64,000 nucleotides of DNA from Streptomyces sp. NBC_01463 (GTDB lineage Bacteria; Actinomycetota; Actinomycetes; Streptomycetales; Streptomycetaceae), in the NCBI GenBank assembly GCA_036227345.1, contig CP109468.1, positions 6,200,001 through 6,264,000 on the forward strand, read 5' to 3'. Within the stretch, counting starts at the first letter, position 1. Each line of letters opens with the position of its first letter. Position numbers and translations under genes: made by a program. This document shows, piece after piece, positions 47,663-56,048 of this stretch. The notes under the pieces are model-generated. The model was not told the origin of the DNA. It did no database searches and saw only the letters and a list, made by a program, of their open reading frames with translations.

Positions 47663-48570
47663 CCACCCATCCGGCGTCCGCACCCTCCCCCCGGCCGGCG
47701 TCCCCCGTGACGCTGGTCGCCAGCGACCTCGACCGCACCCTCATCTACTCGGCGGCGGCCCTCCAGCTCCCGATGCCGGACGCCGAGGCACCCCGGCTGC
47801 TCTGCGTCGAGGTGTACGAGGGAAAGCCGCTCTCGTACGTGACGGAGACGGCCGCAGCGCTGCTCGCCGAACTGACGGACGCCCCGTCCACGGTCTTCGT
47901 TCCGACCACCACCCGCACCCGTGAGCAGTACCACCGCATCCATCTCCCGGGCCGTGCGGCCGAGTTCGCGATCTGCGCCAACGGCGGGCACATCCTGGTG
48001 GACGGCGAGTCCGACCGGGACTGGCAGCGGACCGTGGCCGGCCGGCTGGCCGAGGAGTGCGCCTCGCTCGCCGAGGTCCGCGCCCACCTCGTCGCCGCGG
48101 CGGACCCCGCCTGGCTGCTCAAGGAACGGGTCGCCGAGGACCTCTTCGCCTACCTCGTCGTGGACCGGACCCAGCTCCCGCCGGACTGGACGAAGGAACT
48201 CGCCGCATGGGCGGATCCGCGCGGCTGGACCGTGTCGCTCCAGGGCCGCAAGATCTACGTCGTGCCGCGCCCGCTCACCAAGAGCGCGGCCATGCGCGAG
48301 GTCGCCCGCCGCACCGGCGCCACGCTCACCCTGGCCGCAGGCGACTCCCTCCTCGACGCCGACCTGCTGCTCGCCGCCGACCGGGGCTGGCGCCCCGGCC
48401 ACGGCGAACTCGCCGACGCCGGCTGGAACGCCGCGCACGTGGAGGTGACCGCCGAGAGCGGTGTGGCGGCGGGCGAGGAGATCCTGCGACGCTTCCTGCG
48501 GACGGCGCGCACGGACGCGGTGGCCGGCGCGGGCGTCCCCGTCCCCGACTCCCTGACGACGCGCCGCTGA
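47659..48570 (+). CDS. HAD family hydrolase of the Ter pathway
   Basis: A 303-residue HAD phosphatase-like enzyme. Motif I is ASDLDRTLIY with nucleophile Asp23 and acid Asp25; motif IV is LTLAAGDSLLDADLLLAAD. A cap lies between, of the Cof-like type. GTG start overlaps the preceding stop (GTGA), so it is translationally coupled to the phosphoribosyltransferase fusion and likely dephosphorylates a product of it. Substrate unknown. Confidence 0.88.
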   Translation: MTTHPASAPSPRPASPVTLVASDLDRTLIYSAAALQLPMPDAEAPRLLCVEVYEGKPLSYVTETAAALLAELTDAPSTVFVPTTTRTREQYHRIHLPGRAAEFAICANGGHILVDGESDRDWQRTVAGRLAEECASLAEVRAHLVAAADPAWLLKERVAEDLFAYLVVDRTQLPPDWTKELAAWADPRGWTVSLQGRKIYVVPRPLTKSAAMREVARRTGATLTLAAGDSLLDADLLLAADRGWRPGHGELADAGWNAAHVEVTAESGVAAGEEILRRFLRTARTDAVAGAGVPVPDSLTTRR

Positions 48571-48658
48571 AATCGCTCGAACCGGTCCGGCACGGCGACT
48601 ACAGTCACCGCGTTCCCGCCCGTCGGGGGAGCGCGTGGCCGAACAGGGGAGTGGTGCG

Positions 48659-49318
48659 ATGACCAAGGGCAACGAAACCAAGATCACGGACGAGCTGTAC
48701 GCGTACATGCTGGCGCACAACCCCCCGCTGGACGCCGTGCAGCGCGAACTCGTCGAGACGACGTACGCCCGGCTCCCCGATCACGCGGGCATGCAGTCGG
48801 CGGAGGAACAGGGCCCGCTGCTCGCCTTCCTCGTACGGCTGACGGGGGCGCGGCACATCGTGGAGGTCGGTACCTTCACCGGCTTCTCCGCCCTGGCGAT
48901 GGCCCAGGCGCTGCCGGCCGACGGACGCCTGATCGCCTGCGACGTCTCGGAGGAATGGACGGCCTACGGCCGCGAGGCCTGGGCGAAGGCGGGCGTCGCC
49001 GACCGGATCGAACTCCGGATCGCCCCGGCCCTCGACACCCTGCGCGCGATGCCCACCGAGCCGCACATCGACTTCGCCTACCTGGACGCGGACAAGGGCA
49101 ACTACATCCCGTACTGGGAGGAACTGGTGCCCCGGATGCGCCAGGGCGGCCTCATCACCACGGACAACGTGCTCTTCCACGGCGGCGTGACGGACCCGCG
49201 GGCGACCGGCGGGGCGGCGGCCATCAAGGAGTTCAACGACCACGTGTCCGCCGACCCGCGGATGGACAGCGTGCTGCTCACGGTGTCGGACGGCCTGACC
49301 CTGTCCCGCAAGAGGTAG
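48659..49318 (+). CDS. Class I SAM-dependent O-methyltransferase
   Basis: A 219-residue O-methyltransferase of the CCoAOMT/COMT-like family. The SAM motif I is HIVEVGTFTGFSALAMAQAL, and DFAYLDADKGNYIPYW is the metal/substrate segment. A GTG 24 bases upstream is also in frame; the ATG has GGGGAG upstream and gives the typical TKGNETKITDELYAYM start. It follows the HAD gene by 88 bases in the same direction but has no known role in the Ter module, so membership is uncertain. Confidence 0.9.
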   Translation: MTKGNETKITDELYAYMLAHNPPLDAVQRELVETTYARLPDHAGMQSAEEQGPLLAFLVRLTGARHIVEVGTFTGFSALAMAQALPADGRLIACDVSEEWTAYGREAWAKAGVADRIELRIAPALDTLRAMPTEPHIDFAYLDADKGNYIPYWEELVPRMRQGGLITTDNVLFHGGVTDPRATGGAAAIKEFNDHVSADPRMDSVLLTVSDGLTLSRKR

Positions 49319-49441
49319 CGGGGGAGCCGGGGCCCGGAAGGTACCGGCGAAGGACCGGGGCCCTGACGGTACGGGCGAAGGGGCTGGGCTCCTGACCGGT
49401 AAGGCGGAAAGGGCCCGGGCTCCAGACTGTACGGCGGGGGA

Positions 49442-49663
49442 TCAGCCGCAGCAGCCGCCACCGCAGCACCCGCCACCGCCGCCACCACCGGCCGAGGGCG
49501 CGGCGGCCGAACCGGCCGAACCGCCCACGGCGACGGCGGAGAGGAGCTTCACGGTGTCCTCGTGCCCGGCGGGGCAGGAGGCGGGGGAAGAGGACTCGGC
49601 CATGGGACGGCTGAGCTCGAAGGTGTCTCCGCAGGAGCGGCAGCGGTACTCGTAACGAGGCAT
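49442..49663 (-). CDS. FmdB-type zinc ribbon protein
   Basis: A 73-residue protein beginning PRYEYRCRSCGDTFELSRPM, the FmdB/CxxC-CxxC regulatory zinc ribbon, with a third cysteine in SCPAGHED. The tail is a Gly-rich run ending CCGGGCCG with four extra cysteines. FmdB-like proteins are small and of uncertain function, often linked to nucleic acid or metal handling. It is a single gene convergent with the methyltransferase. Confidence 0.85.
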   Translation of the reverse strand: MPRYEYRCRSCGDTFELSRPMAESSSPASCPAGHEDTVKLLSAVAVGGSAGSAAAPSAGGGGGGGCCGGGCCG

Positions 49664-49760
49664 GCCCCCAGGCTATCGGCCGGAACGGCCGACGGAAGGT
49701 CCCCGCCCGCGCCACCCCACCCAGGTCACACCGCTGTGGGCTCAACGAAGCCCGCAGGCT

Positions 49761-50351
49761 CTACGAACCTTCGGGCCGGACGACGGGCATCTCCTCGATC
49801 GCGCGACGCCGGGCGAGCCGCTGCTCGCGGGCGGCCTCCTCGGGATGGCGGGCCCGCCAGTACGGATTGTCGTGGGGGAGCCCGCCACTGACGCGTCCGT
49901 ACATCCCGAACATCATCAGCAACAGCCCGACCACGAAGCTGAACAGCACGTTCTGGATCTCGAAGGCGAGGAAGTTGAGCCCGGTGTCCAGGAGGGCGAG
50001 ATTGACGAAGCCGCTGAGAATGAAGACGACGCCCAGAACCATGTTGAGCGTCGAGGCGGCGTTGCCGCCGATCACCATCCCGATGAACAGCAGCAGCCCG
50101 ACACAGATCGACAGCACGCTGAGCGCGCCGTTGGTGCTCAGGCCGGCGACGGTGTCGCCGCCGGTGTCGAAGAATCCGATCTTGTCGATCAGCCCGAGGA
50201 TGCCGAAGGCGAGCAGCACCAGGCCCATCAGCCCGGCGCCGATCCGGTAGACCCGGCTGAGCCGGTGGTCGACCGGCAGCTGCTCATCGAGCCGGGTGGC
50301 TTTGCGATGGGCGGCAGGCTGCCGCGCGGGACGCAGTACATGGGTGGCCAT
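49761..50351 (-). CDS. DUF4383 domain membrane protein
   Basis: A 196-residue membrane protein with four hydrophobic segments (about residues 33-55, 75-97, 108-125 and 132-152), the DUF4383 pattern. The opening VDHRLSRVYRIGAGLMGLV and the central GNAASTLNMVLGVVFILSG are typical. Function unknown. Monocistronic on the minus strand. Confidence 0.85.
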   Translation of the reverse strand: MATHVLRPARQPAAHRKATRLDEQLPVDHRLSRVYRIGAGLMGLVLLAFGILGLIDKIGFFDTGGDTVAGLSTNGALSVLSICVGLLLFIGMVIGGNAASTLNMVLGVVFILSGFVNLALLDTGLNFLAFEIQNVLFSFVVGLLLMMFGMYGRVSGGLPHDNPYWRARHPEEAAREQRLARRRAIEEMPVVRPEGS

Positions 50352-50457
50352 GGGGGCCTCCTTCGAGTACTACCAGGATCGCCCGCGGACGCGACCGCCG
50401 CACGTCAGAGCACCCACGACCCCGGAAGACGCAGCCCAGGCCCTCCCAGGCCCCGTA

Positions 50458-51984
50458 CTAGTTGCCGCCGCTCCCGGTCCCGGCTCCGCGCTCCTCACGG
50501 ATGTCGGAGACGACGCGGGATGCGGTCTGCCGGACGCCTTCCGTCACGGTCAGGAAGTGCCAGTAGTCGGGGTGGCGCCCTTCGAGGGCGGTGACGGCCT
50601 GGTCGAGCCGGGCCACCGCGTCGTCGAGCGGCCGGGCGTGGCGCGGTTCGGGGGTGTGGCGCCCGGCCATGGCGAGCCGCTGGGCGTCACGGATCGCGAA
50701 CCGGGTCCGCTGGATCTCCTGCTGCGGATCCTTGGCGACGGCGTCGAGCCGTTGCAGCCGGTCACCGGCCGCGGACACCGCCTCGTCCGTGGCGTTGAGC
50801 AGGGCACGTACCGTACTCAGCCGCGACGTGGCATCCGCCCAGCGTTGCTCGTCGCGCGCCTTCGAAGCCTCCTTGAGCTTCTCCTCGGCCTGACGCACAT
50901 TGACGGCCGCCTGCTCGGGGACCGGCTGGAGGTCCTGCCAGCAGGCCGCCGAGAACCGCCGCCGCAACTCGCTGAGCACCGGCTCGACGGAGGCCGACCG
51001 GGTCGTCAGGGCCTGGGCGCGCGTCCGCAACGTCACGAGCCGCTTGTCGATCTCGGTGGCCCGCTCGGGCAGCTGCGCGGCTTCGGCCCGTACGGCCTCG
51101 GCGTCCCGCAGCACCTGATCGGCGCGCTGCAGCGTCTCGGGTACGCCGTGCCGGCCGGCGCCCTGGTTGAGTTTGGTCAGCTCGGGGGCGAGGGCGGCCA
51201 GCCGCGCGGCGAGATCATCCGCCCGCAGCCCGGACGCCCGCACCGCATCGAGAGCATTGCTCGCGGCGAGGAGCGCCTGACGCGCCCGCTCCACGGCGGG
51301 GGCGAGCCGCGCGAGCTGAGTCTCGGCGGTCCCGAGCAGCGGCCCGAGCCCGGCGGCGAACCGGTCGAGCTCACCCTTGACCCGGACGAGCTCGTCCTTG
51401 GCGGAGGACAGCTCGGACCGGGCCCGGGAGGCGACCGAAGGTTCGAGATCATCCCGGTCGAGATCGTGCGCGTCGACGGCGGTGATGTAGGCGTGGCTGG
51501 CTTCGTCGATGCGCCGCCCGAGGGCGGCGAAGTCGTCGACGGCCTTGCGCGCGGCGGGCGAACTGTCCACGGCGGTGATGGTCTCGATGGAGATCTGAAG
51601 ATCACGCTGGGCGGTGTCGAGCTCGTAGAAGGCCTCGGCAGCGGCATCCTTCGCGGCCTGCGCCTCGGCCCGCTGCCCTTCGCCACGCCCGCCGAACCAG
51701 CGCCGCGTACCGCCACCGGCGAAGGCGGCGGGGAGGACGGCGGCGAAGAGGGGCAAGGGCAACAGGATCAGAACCAGGCCGTCACGGAGGGCGCGCCCTC
51801 CGTGACGGGAAGGAACACGCCTGGCAGCGGCACGACGAACAACGAGACCGCCATCACTACTGACACCACTCCCGGCCCCACCACCGACGCGCAGCTCACC
51901 AGCGTGAAGATCACTGACGGGGACATCATTGACGGCGGAACTCGCACCCGCTCTCGCCTGCGGCTTCGCGTGTGTCGCCGTCAC
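50458..51984 (-). CDS. Coiled-coil membrane-anchored protein, uncharacterised
   Basis: A 508-residue protein. A hydrophobic stretch (LVLILLPLPLFAAVLPAAFAG, about residues 72-92) precedes about 380 residues of Ala/Leu/Arg/Glu-rich heptad-type sequence predicted to form long coiled coils. No catalytic motif is visible. The GTG start at 51984 has GGGAGAGGG upstream. Arrangement (short N-terminal region, one helix, long coiled coil) suggests an envelope or cytoskeletal scaffold; this is inference from form alone. Confidence 0.75.
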   Translation of the reverse strand: MTATHAKPQARAGASSAVNDVPVSDLHAGELRVGGGAGSGVSSDGGLVVRRAAARRVPSRHGGRALRDGLVLILLPLPLFAAVLPAAFAGGGTRRWFGGRGEGQRAEAQAAKDAAAEAFYELDTAQRDLQISIETITAVDSSPAARKAVDDFAALGRRIDEASHAYITAVDAHDLDRDDLEPSVASRARSELSSAKDELVRVKGELDRFAAGLGPLLGTAETQLARLAPAVERARQALLAASNALDAVRASGLRADDLAARLAALAPELTKLNQGAGRHGVPETLQRADQVLRDAEAVRAEAAQLPERATEIDKRLVTLRTRAQALTTRSASVEPVLSELRRRFSAACWQDLQPVPEQAAVNVRQAEEKLKEASKARDEQRWADATSRLSTVRALLNATDEAVSAAGDRLQRLDAVAKDPQQEIQRTRFAIRDAQRLAMAGRHTPEPRHARPLDDAVARLDQAVTALEGRHPDYWHFLTVTEGVRQTASRVVSDIREERGAGTGSGGN

Positions 51985-52055
51985 ATCCCTCTCCCGTGCT
52001 GATTCGCCCTGCCCGGTACATTCTCCCACCAGGTAAGGACGAACACACGGGCCTG

Positions 52056-52844
52056 TTAGTTCGCGCTTCGCACCGTGACTTCGCCGTTGTCACTGTGCGC
52101 CTTCACCGCGTGCCGCCCGTCGTCACCACGGGGCACCTTCACGGAGATGCTCCCGTTGTCGGCCGAAGCGGCCACGGAGTACCGGGTACTGCCGGCCGGG
52201 AGGTCGATGGTGACGCTCCCGTTGTCACTGACGGTGTCCACCAGATCCGGTACGCGGCTGAAGTCGAGCTTCACGGAGCCGTTGTCCGAATGTGCGATCA
52301 CGGACGCCCCCGAGAGCCGCTCGCCGCGCACGGCCCCGTTGTCGCTCTTCAGCTCCAGAGGCCCACTGACATCCCGCACGACGACCCCGCCGTTGTCGGA
52401 GAAGAGCTTCAGCGGCGTACCGAAACCGGATGCGGTGACCCTCCCGTTGTCCGCGTCCACGGTCAACGGGAGCCCACGCGGCACCTTCACCTGGTGCTGC
52501 GCCCCGCAGTCACTGATCATCGCCTCGCACTTCACCCGAAGAGTCAACGTGTCACCCACGAGCTTCCAGACGGGATCCGGCCCGCTCCCGAGCACGACCC
52601 ACCCGTCGACCTTGCGCGTCACCTCGATCTGCTCGACATCGGCGGGCACCACCTCCACGGTGGAGTTCTCCGCATCGATGGTGAGCGCCTTCCCGCTGTA
52701 CGCGAACGACTTGTGCTCGGCGGGAGCATCCTCCACATCGGTGCTGCCGCACCCACTGAGCCCGGCGACGAGCAGTACGGTGCCGCCGGCGGCGACGAGA
52801 ACGCGGGTACGGGTGCGAGTACGGGTGTGGGTGCGGATGGTCAT
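52056..52844 (-). CDS. DUF4097 family lipoprotein with seven DNG repeats
   Basis: A 262-residue lipoprotein. The signal ends in LSGC (residues about 30-33). The mature part is the DUF4097 beta-helix with repeated (S/A/H)DNG motifs: DADNGRV, FSDNGGV, KSDNGAV, HSDNGSV, VSDNGSV, SADNGSI and HSDNGEV, about one per 25-30 residues. Such adhesin-like beta-helices are of unknown role in Streptomyces. ATG start with the basic RTHTRTRTRTR leader. Divergent from the tRNA-Val locus. Confidence 0.87.
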   Translation of the reverse strand: MTIRTHTRTRTRTRVLVAAGGTVLLVAGLSGCGSTDVEDAPAEHKSFAYSGKALTIDAENSTVEVVPADVEQIEVTRKVDGWVVLGSGPDPVWKLVGDTLTLRVKCEAMISDCGAQHQVKVPRGLPLTVDADNGRVTASGFGTPLKLFSDNGGVVVRDVSGPLELKSDNGAVRGERLSGASVIAHSDNGSVKLDFSRVPDLVDTVSDNGSVTIDLPAGSTRYSVAASADNGSISVKVPRGDDGRHAVKAHSDNGEVTVRSAN

Positions 52845-53075
52845 GAAGATCGAGTCCCCCTGGCTGGCGCTGCCGATGTGCCTCCACGCTATGCAGCCCC
52901 CGCCGCCGGGACGATCCGGTCGGCTACCGTCTTCGGGTGGGGATATCCCCCCTAAGCGGTGGGCGGGGACTCGGGAACGCCCGGGACGACCTCGCGGCCA
53001 TCGGGGCGTGCGGGACGCCCGGTCAACCGATTGTCTACGGGCGCCGCGGGCCATGTAACCTGTTCCCTCATCCAC

Positions 53076-53147
53076 GGGTGCGTAGCTCAGGGGTAGAGCG
53101 CTGCTCTTACAAAGCAGATGTCGGCGGTTCGAAACCGTCCGCGCCCA
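53076..53147 (+). tRNA. tRNA-Val (anticodon TAC)
   Basis: A 72-nt cloverleaf: acceptor stem GGGTGCG with CGCGCCC and discriminator A, D-arm GCTCAGGGGTAGAGC, anticodon stem around TTACA with anticodon TAC, and T-arm GGCGGTTCGAAACCGTC. CCA is not encoded. Its 3' part from the anticodon loop on is the attachment core of an integrated element and is duplicated at 58894. Confidence 0.96.
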
Positions 53148-53148
53148 C
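53106..53148 (+). repeat. attL-like 43-bp direct repeat in the tRNA-Val 3' end
   Basis: Exact 43-bp identity with 58894-58936, starting at CTTACAAAGCAGATG and ending CGCGCCCAC. It spans the anticodon loop to one base beyond the tRNA. Insertion here would keep the tRNA intact, the usual tactic of tyrosine-recombinase elements. Confidence 0.9.
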
Positions 53149-53178
53149 CGTAGGAAACCGCAGGTGAGAGCCTGGATT

Positions 53179-53213
53179 GGCCTCCTGGTCCACACGGACT
53201 GGGAGGCCTTTTT
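53179..53213 (+). terminator. tRNA-Val terminator with T-run
   Basis: GGCCTCC (53179-53185) pairs with GGAGGCC (53202-53208), with inner GTCC/GGAC pairing and a TTTTT run at 53209-53213. A diverged but structurally equivalent hairpin follows the tRNA fragment at 58962. Confidence 0.85.
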
Positions 53214-53400
53214 CATGATCGATGCCACATAAATGCCACATCGTTCGACGATCCCGCTGTTTGCTCAGCACTGGGTCCCCGGCCACGCCGACACGAACTG
53301 GTCCACGTCCGCCCATCGAGCAGGGACATCGGGCGATCCAGGGCGGCCCCTGAATAGCTCGCCGGCGGTGGTGGATCGGCGACGCCGCGGGGGAGAGGGC

Positions 53401-53553
53401 TCATCGACTCGGGTACGACCGGGGTCGCGTTGGCGGGATGTCGCACACAACTTTGTGGACGCGGATCGTGATCCCTGGTCCAGTCGCCCCCGGAATGTCG
53501 TAAGGGCGGGATTCCTCAGGTCGCATCGGCCCGTCGCAGCGGTCGCACCTCAT
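53401..53553 (-). CDS. Small CDRC Cys-rich protein (left copy)
   Basis: A 50-residue protein beginning RCDRCDGPMRPEESRPYDIP and including GATGPGITIRVHKVVCDIP. CxxC near the start and one further Cys near residue 36 suggest a small zinc or redox site. Its ATG overlaps the stop of the preceding zinc-ribbon frame (ATGA). A clear homologue is at 59212, in the same position relative to the second tRNA-Val fragment, so it belongs to the left-end module. Function unknown. Confidence 0.65.
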   Translation of the reverse strand: MRCDRCDGPMRPEESRPYDIPGATGPGITIRVHKVVCDIPPTRPRSYPSR

Positions 53554-53815
53554 GACCGCCCCCGACGCCACGTCCGGCCCAGGGCATCCTTTGTCACGCA
53601 GGGCGCCCCGGCCAGGCAGGCGGGGCAGAACGTGGTGTGGCTCAGGAGAACGCGGTACGCAGTGTCGGCCTGATCCTCGGCGCTGCACTTCGGGCACTGG
53701 CAGTCCGGGAACGCGGCCGATGGATCCACCGTCGTGGCGGCGCCACGGGGGCTTCCGGGCGCAAGACGCGGACCATGCCGCTTCTGTTCACCTCGTACAC
53801 CTTGATCGTCATCAT
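53550..53815 (-). pseudogene. Zinc-ribbon-like small gene, frameshifted (left copy)
   Basis: Start at 53815 (TIKVYEVNRSGMVRVLRPEA), then after about 28 codons the homologous reading continues in the next frame: TTVDPSAAFPDCQCPKCSAE and HTTFCPACLAGAPCVTK, ending at a stop that overlaps the CDRC gene. Compared with the copy at 59405, one base is missing near 53745. Four Cys in two CxxC pairs suggest a zinc ribbon. Either decayed, or read by a frameshift; the other copy is broken at a different place. Confidence 0.6.
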
Positions 53816-53994
53816 CAATTGGCCCCCGGTCGTCGCTATTTGAGGGGCATCCGGACAGTTCGCCGAGCGCACCTGCGGTCACACCCTGATGATGTGTGGG
53901 CACATCGAGTAGGTGATAGGCCGTTGTGTGGCCATGCGTGGCCACATTGCGGCCATGGCCAGGAGCGCGGACGATGACACCTCAGACTGGGCAC

Positions 53995-55242
53995 ATGAGC
54001 CGCAACGACGCGCTGAGGGCCACGAGACTTCGAGCTGGGTGGCGGACCATCGAAACCGCGGCCATCGCCCTCACCGCGCATGGCCAACAGCTCCTTGACG
54101 AACGTCAGTTCACTGTGTCCGCACGGACGTGGCGCCGTTGGGAGGGTGATCGCCCGGGGTGGCCGGCGGAGGAGACCGCGATCGTCCTGCATGATGCGCT
54201 CGGCCGGTGGCCGGAAGACTTGGGATTCACCACACCACCGGGCTGGATCCGGCCCGAGCACCATGAAGAAGAGGGACCTGCGGGCCGACAGGCGTTCGTC
54301 TCCGTCACCGCCCCAGCGCTCGTTGCCGGACCGGTCCAGCCCCAACATGTCGACCCTGCCCTGATCGACTACTTTCAGCAGCAGTTGGAAGGGCATTACC
54401 GGGCGGACATGTTTCTTGGCCCGCACGACCTGATCGGTACGGTGTCAGCGCAGTACCAACTCATCGACAAGCTGGTGCGCTGCGCGAAGGGCGAGACCCG
54501 CCAGGGTCTTCTCCGGGTCGGAGCTGCCTACGCTGCGCTCGTCGGCTGGCTCTACCAGGACGCCGGCGACATGGACGGGGCCGCGTTCTGGCGGGGCATT
54601 ACACAGGAGATCGCCATGCGGTCCCGGGATCCCCACCTCATCGGCTACTCCCTGGTGAACCAGGCGCAGGTCCGGACCTACCTTGGTGACGGGCACGCGG
54701 TCGTCGACCTGTGCGAAGCCGCGCTTGATGATGTCGATCGACTCGTTCCGAAGGTGCGGATCATGGCCATGCAGCAGCATGCCCACGGTGCCAGCCTCAT
54801 CGGTGAACGGGGCCTCGTCGACCTGCTCATCGACCAGGCCGACCGGCTGCTCCGTCGGGTGGACGATGACCTGCCGTGGGGTAACGCTTGCCGGCGGACA
54901 CCCGGATATCTCGAAGTGCAGCGCGCTACCTGCTACGGCCGTCTCGGGCTCGGTGTGGAGGCAGGCGTGCTGTGGACACAGGTGCTCTCCGGCGTACCGG
55001 AGACGGCCCGTCGCGACCGCGGGGTGTACATGGCCAGGCAGGCGACGGCGGCCGCAGCAGCGCGGGAGCCGGATCAGGCGGTGGAGCTCGCGCGCATGGT
55101 GGTGCCGATCGCGTCGGAGACCCGCTCGGCCAGGATGCGCCGGGAGTTGGTCATTCTGGAGCGTGCGATGCGGCCGTGGCAGGATGCCCCGGTCGGCCGG
55201 GATCTCGCAGAGATTCTGGGGCCTGTGACCGAGGGGAACTGA
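53995..55242 (+). CDS. Helix-turn-helix regulator with TPR-like C-terminal region
   Basis: A 415-residue regulator. An XRE-like N-terminal HTH (about residues 8-60, NDALRATRLRAGWRTIETAA and VSARTWRRWEGDRPGWP) is followed by an all-helical region of about 250 residues, starting near VSAQYQLIDKLVRCAKGETR, like the TPR/tetratricopeptide part of actinobacterial peptide-sensing or developmental regulators. The start is probably 53995; 53974 is also possible and neither has a clear Shine-Dalgarno. It ends 2 bases before the dehydratase GTG, so the two are coupled. Confidence 0.82.
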   Translation: MSRNDALRATRLRAGWRTIETAAIALTAHGQQLLDERQFTVSARTWRRWEGDRPGWPAEETAIVLHDALGRWPEDLGFTTPPGWIRPEHHEEEGPAGRQAFVSVTAPALVAGPVQPQHVDPALIDYFQQQLEGHYRADMFLGPHDLIGTVSAQYQLIDKLVRCAKGETRQGLLRVGAAYAALVGWLYQDAGDMDGAAFWRGITQEIAMRSRDPHLIGYSLVNQAQVRTYLGDGHAVVDLCEAALDDVDRLVPKVRIMAMQQHAHGASLIGERGLVDLLIDQADRLLRRVDDDLPWGNACRRTPGYLEVQRATCYGRLGLGVEAGVLWTQVLSGVPETARRDRGVYMARQATAAAAAREPDQAVELARMVVPIASETRSARMRRELVILERAMRPWQDAPVGRDLAEILGPVTEGN

Positions 55243-55244
55243 GT

Positions 55245-55562
55245 GTGTCCAAGGGACCGGTACCGCTGACGGACAGTGCGATCGAGGGGCGGCTCTTGGA
55301 GCTCCGTGGCTGGTCGCGGGTGGGGGATGAGATCACGCGGTCCTTCGGCATCCGATATCACGGCGGCGTCGCCATGATCGTGCACGTGGCCGATGTCGAG
55401 CGGCTCATCGGGCACCACGCAGACATCGACCTGCGGTGGGACCGGATCCGGTTCGGCATCACCACCCACGACGCGGGCTACAAACTGACCGACGCCGACT
55501 TCGATTTGGCCGCACGCATCGACCAGATCGCAGTAGCCCACGGGGCGGAGCCCGAGGCCTGA
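55245..55562 (+). CDS. 4a-hydroxytetrahydrobiopterin dehydratase (PCD/DCoH family)
   Basis: A 105-residue pterin-4a-carbinolamine dehydratase of full length. The active-site motifs are RLIGHHADIDLRWDRI (two His) and ITTHDAGYKLTDADFDLAAR (third His, Asp). It recycles oxidised pterin cofactor, or in actinobacteria may serve other pterin steps. GTG start two bases after the HTH gene stop. Its presence on a tRNA-inserted island beside a regulator is unusual, since no pterin-dependent hydroxylase lies nearby. Confidence 0.85.
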   Translation: MSKGPVPLTDSAIEGRLLELRGWSRVGDEITRSFGIRYHGGVAMIVHVADVERLIGHHADIDLRWDRIRFGITTHDAGYKLTDADFDLAARIDQIAVAHGAEPEA

Positions 55563-55583
55563 CCCTGGGGCGCGGAGAAGCAG

Positions 55584-55612
55584 CCTGCCCCGCCCTCGAC
55601 CGACGGGGCAGG
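55584..55612 (+). terminator. Terminator after the dehydratase gene
   Basis: CCTGCCCCG (55584-55592) pairs with CGGGGCAGG (55604-55612) over an 11-nt loop, 21 bases past the stop. Confidence 0.65.
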
Positions 55613-56048
55613 GCCATAGTCGTGCATGAGTAGAAACTTTCCTTACGGGTTCAAGGCGCCGCGCAAGCGCGGCGCGCGCCGCAGCCCCCGGCCGGGGGCT
55701 GCCTCTGTCTCCGCCCCGGCTGCCCCCAGCCGGGGCGGCGGCGCACCGAGCGCGACACCAACCGAGAGAAATGGCCGGCACGGGGGTGGGGAACCCCGTT
55801 GTGGCTGGGGCGGTCGGCTCCACGGCTTTAAGCCACCTCCCCGGTTCGTGTCCCGCGTCGAGCAAGACCAGGGGGCCACTCGTTCAAATTCCGGGCAGGA
55901 TCACAGCCTGCCCGAGTTGCCGGCCAGCGTACGGCCCCCTGATCATGCTCGACCCCAAACCGGGCAGGACACCGGCCAAAGCCGCTCCGCCGACCTCAAC
56001 GCGCGGCGAGTCTGCAGCGAAATTAGCTTTCGAGCCCAGTCGTCTTAC
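55613..56048. other. 435-bp non-coding stretch of the island
   Basis: Between the dehydratase terminator and the PIN-like gene stop. Besides the two palindromes at 55681-55738 it shows no good gene. Base composition falls from GC-rich at the left to near 55 percent at the right, where the AT-rich PIN gene begins. Confidence 0.5.
55681..55738. repeat. Two adjacent GC palindromes in the island
   Basis: A 22-bp palindrome GCAGCCCCCGGCCGGGGGCTGC (55681-55702) and, 8 bases on, a 12-bp stem with CCCC loop (55711-55738) lie together. They fall in a 435-base stretch without a convincing gene (55613-56048). An ORF starting at 55626 (SRNFPYGFKAPRKRGARRSP) covers them but is low-complexity and unsupported. 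Confidence 0.6.

Noticed and set aside
45593..47683. A 696-codon minus-strand ORF opposite the phosphoribosyltransferase fusion
   Set aside because: Shadow frame of a domain-rich gene; no motifs of its own.
55890..55915. GTTCAAATTCC resembling a tRNA T-loop
   Set aside because: Flanking bases do not form a T-stem, and no other tRNA arm is present.
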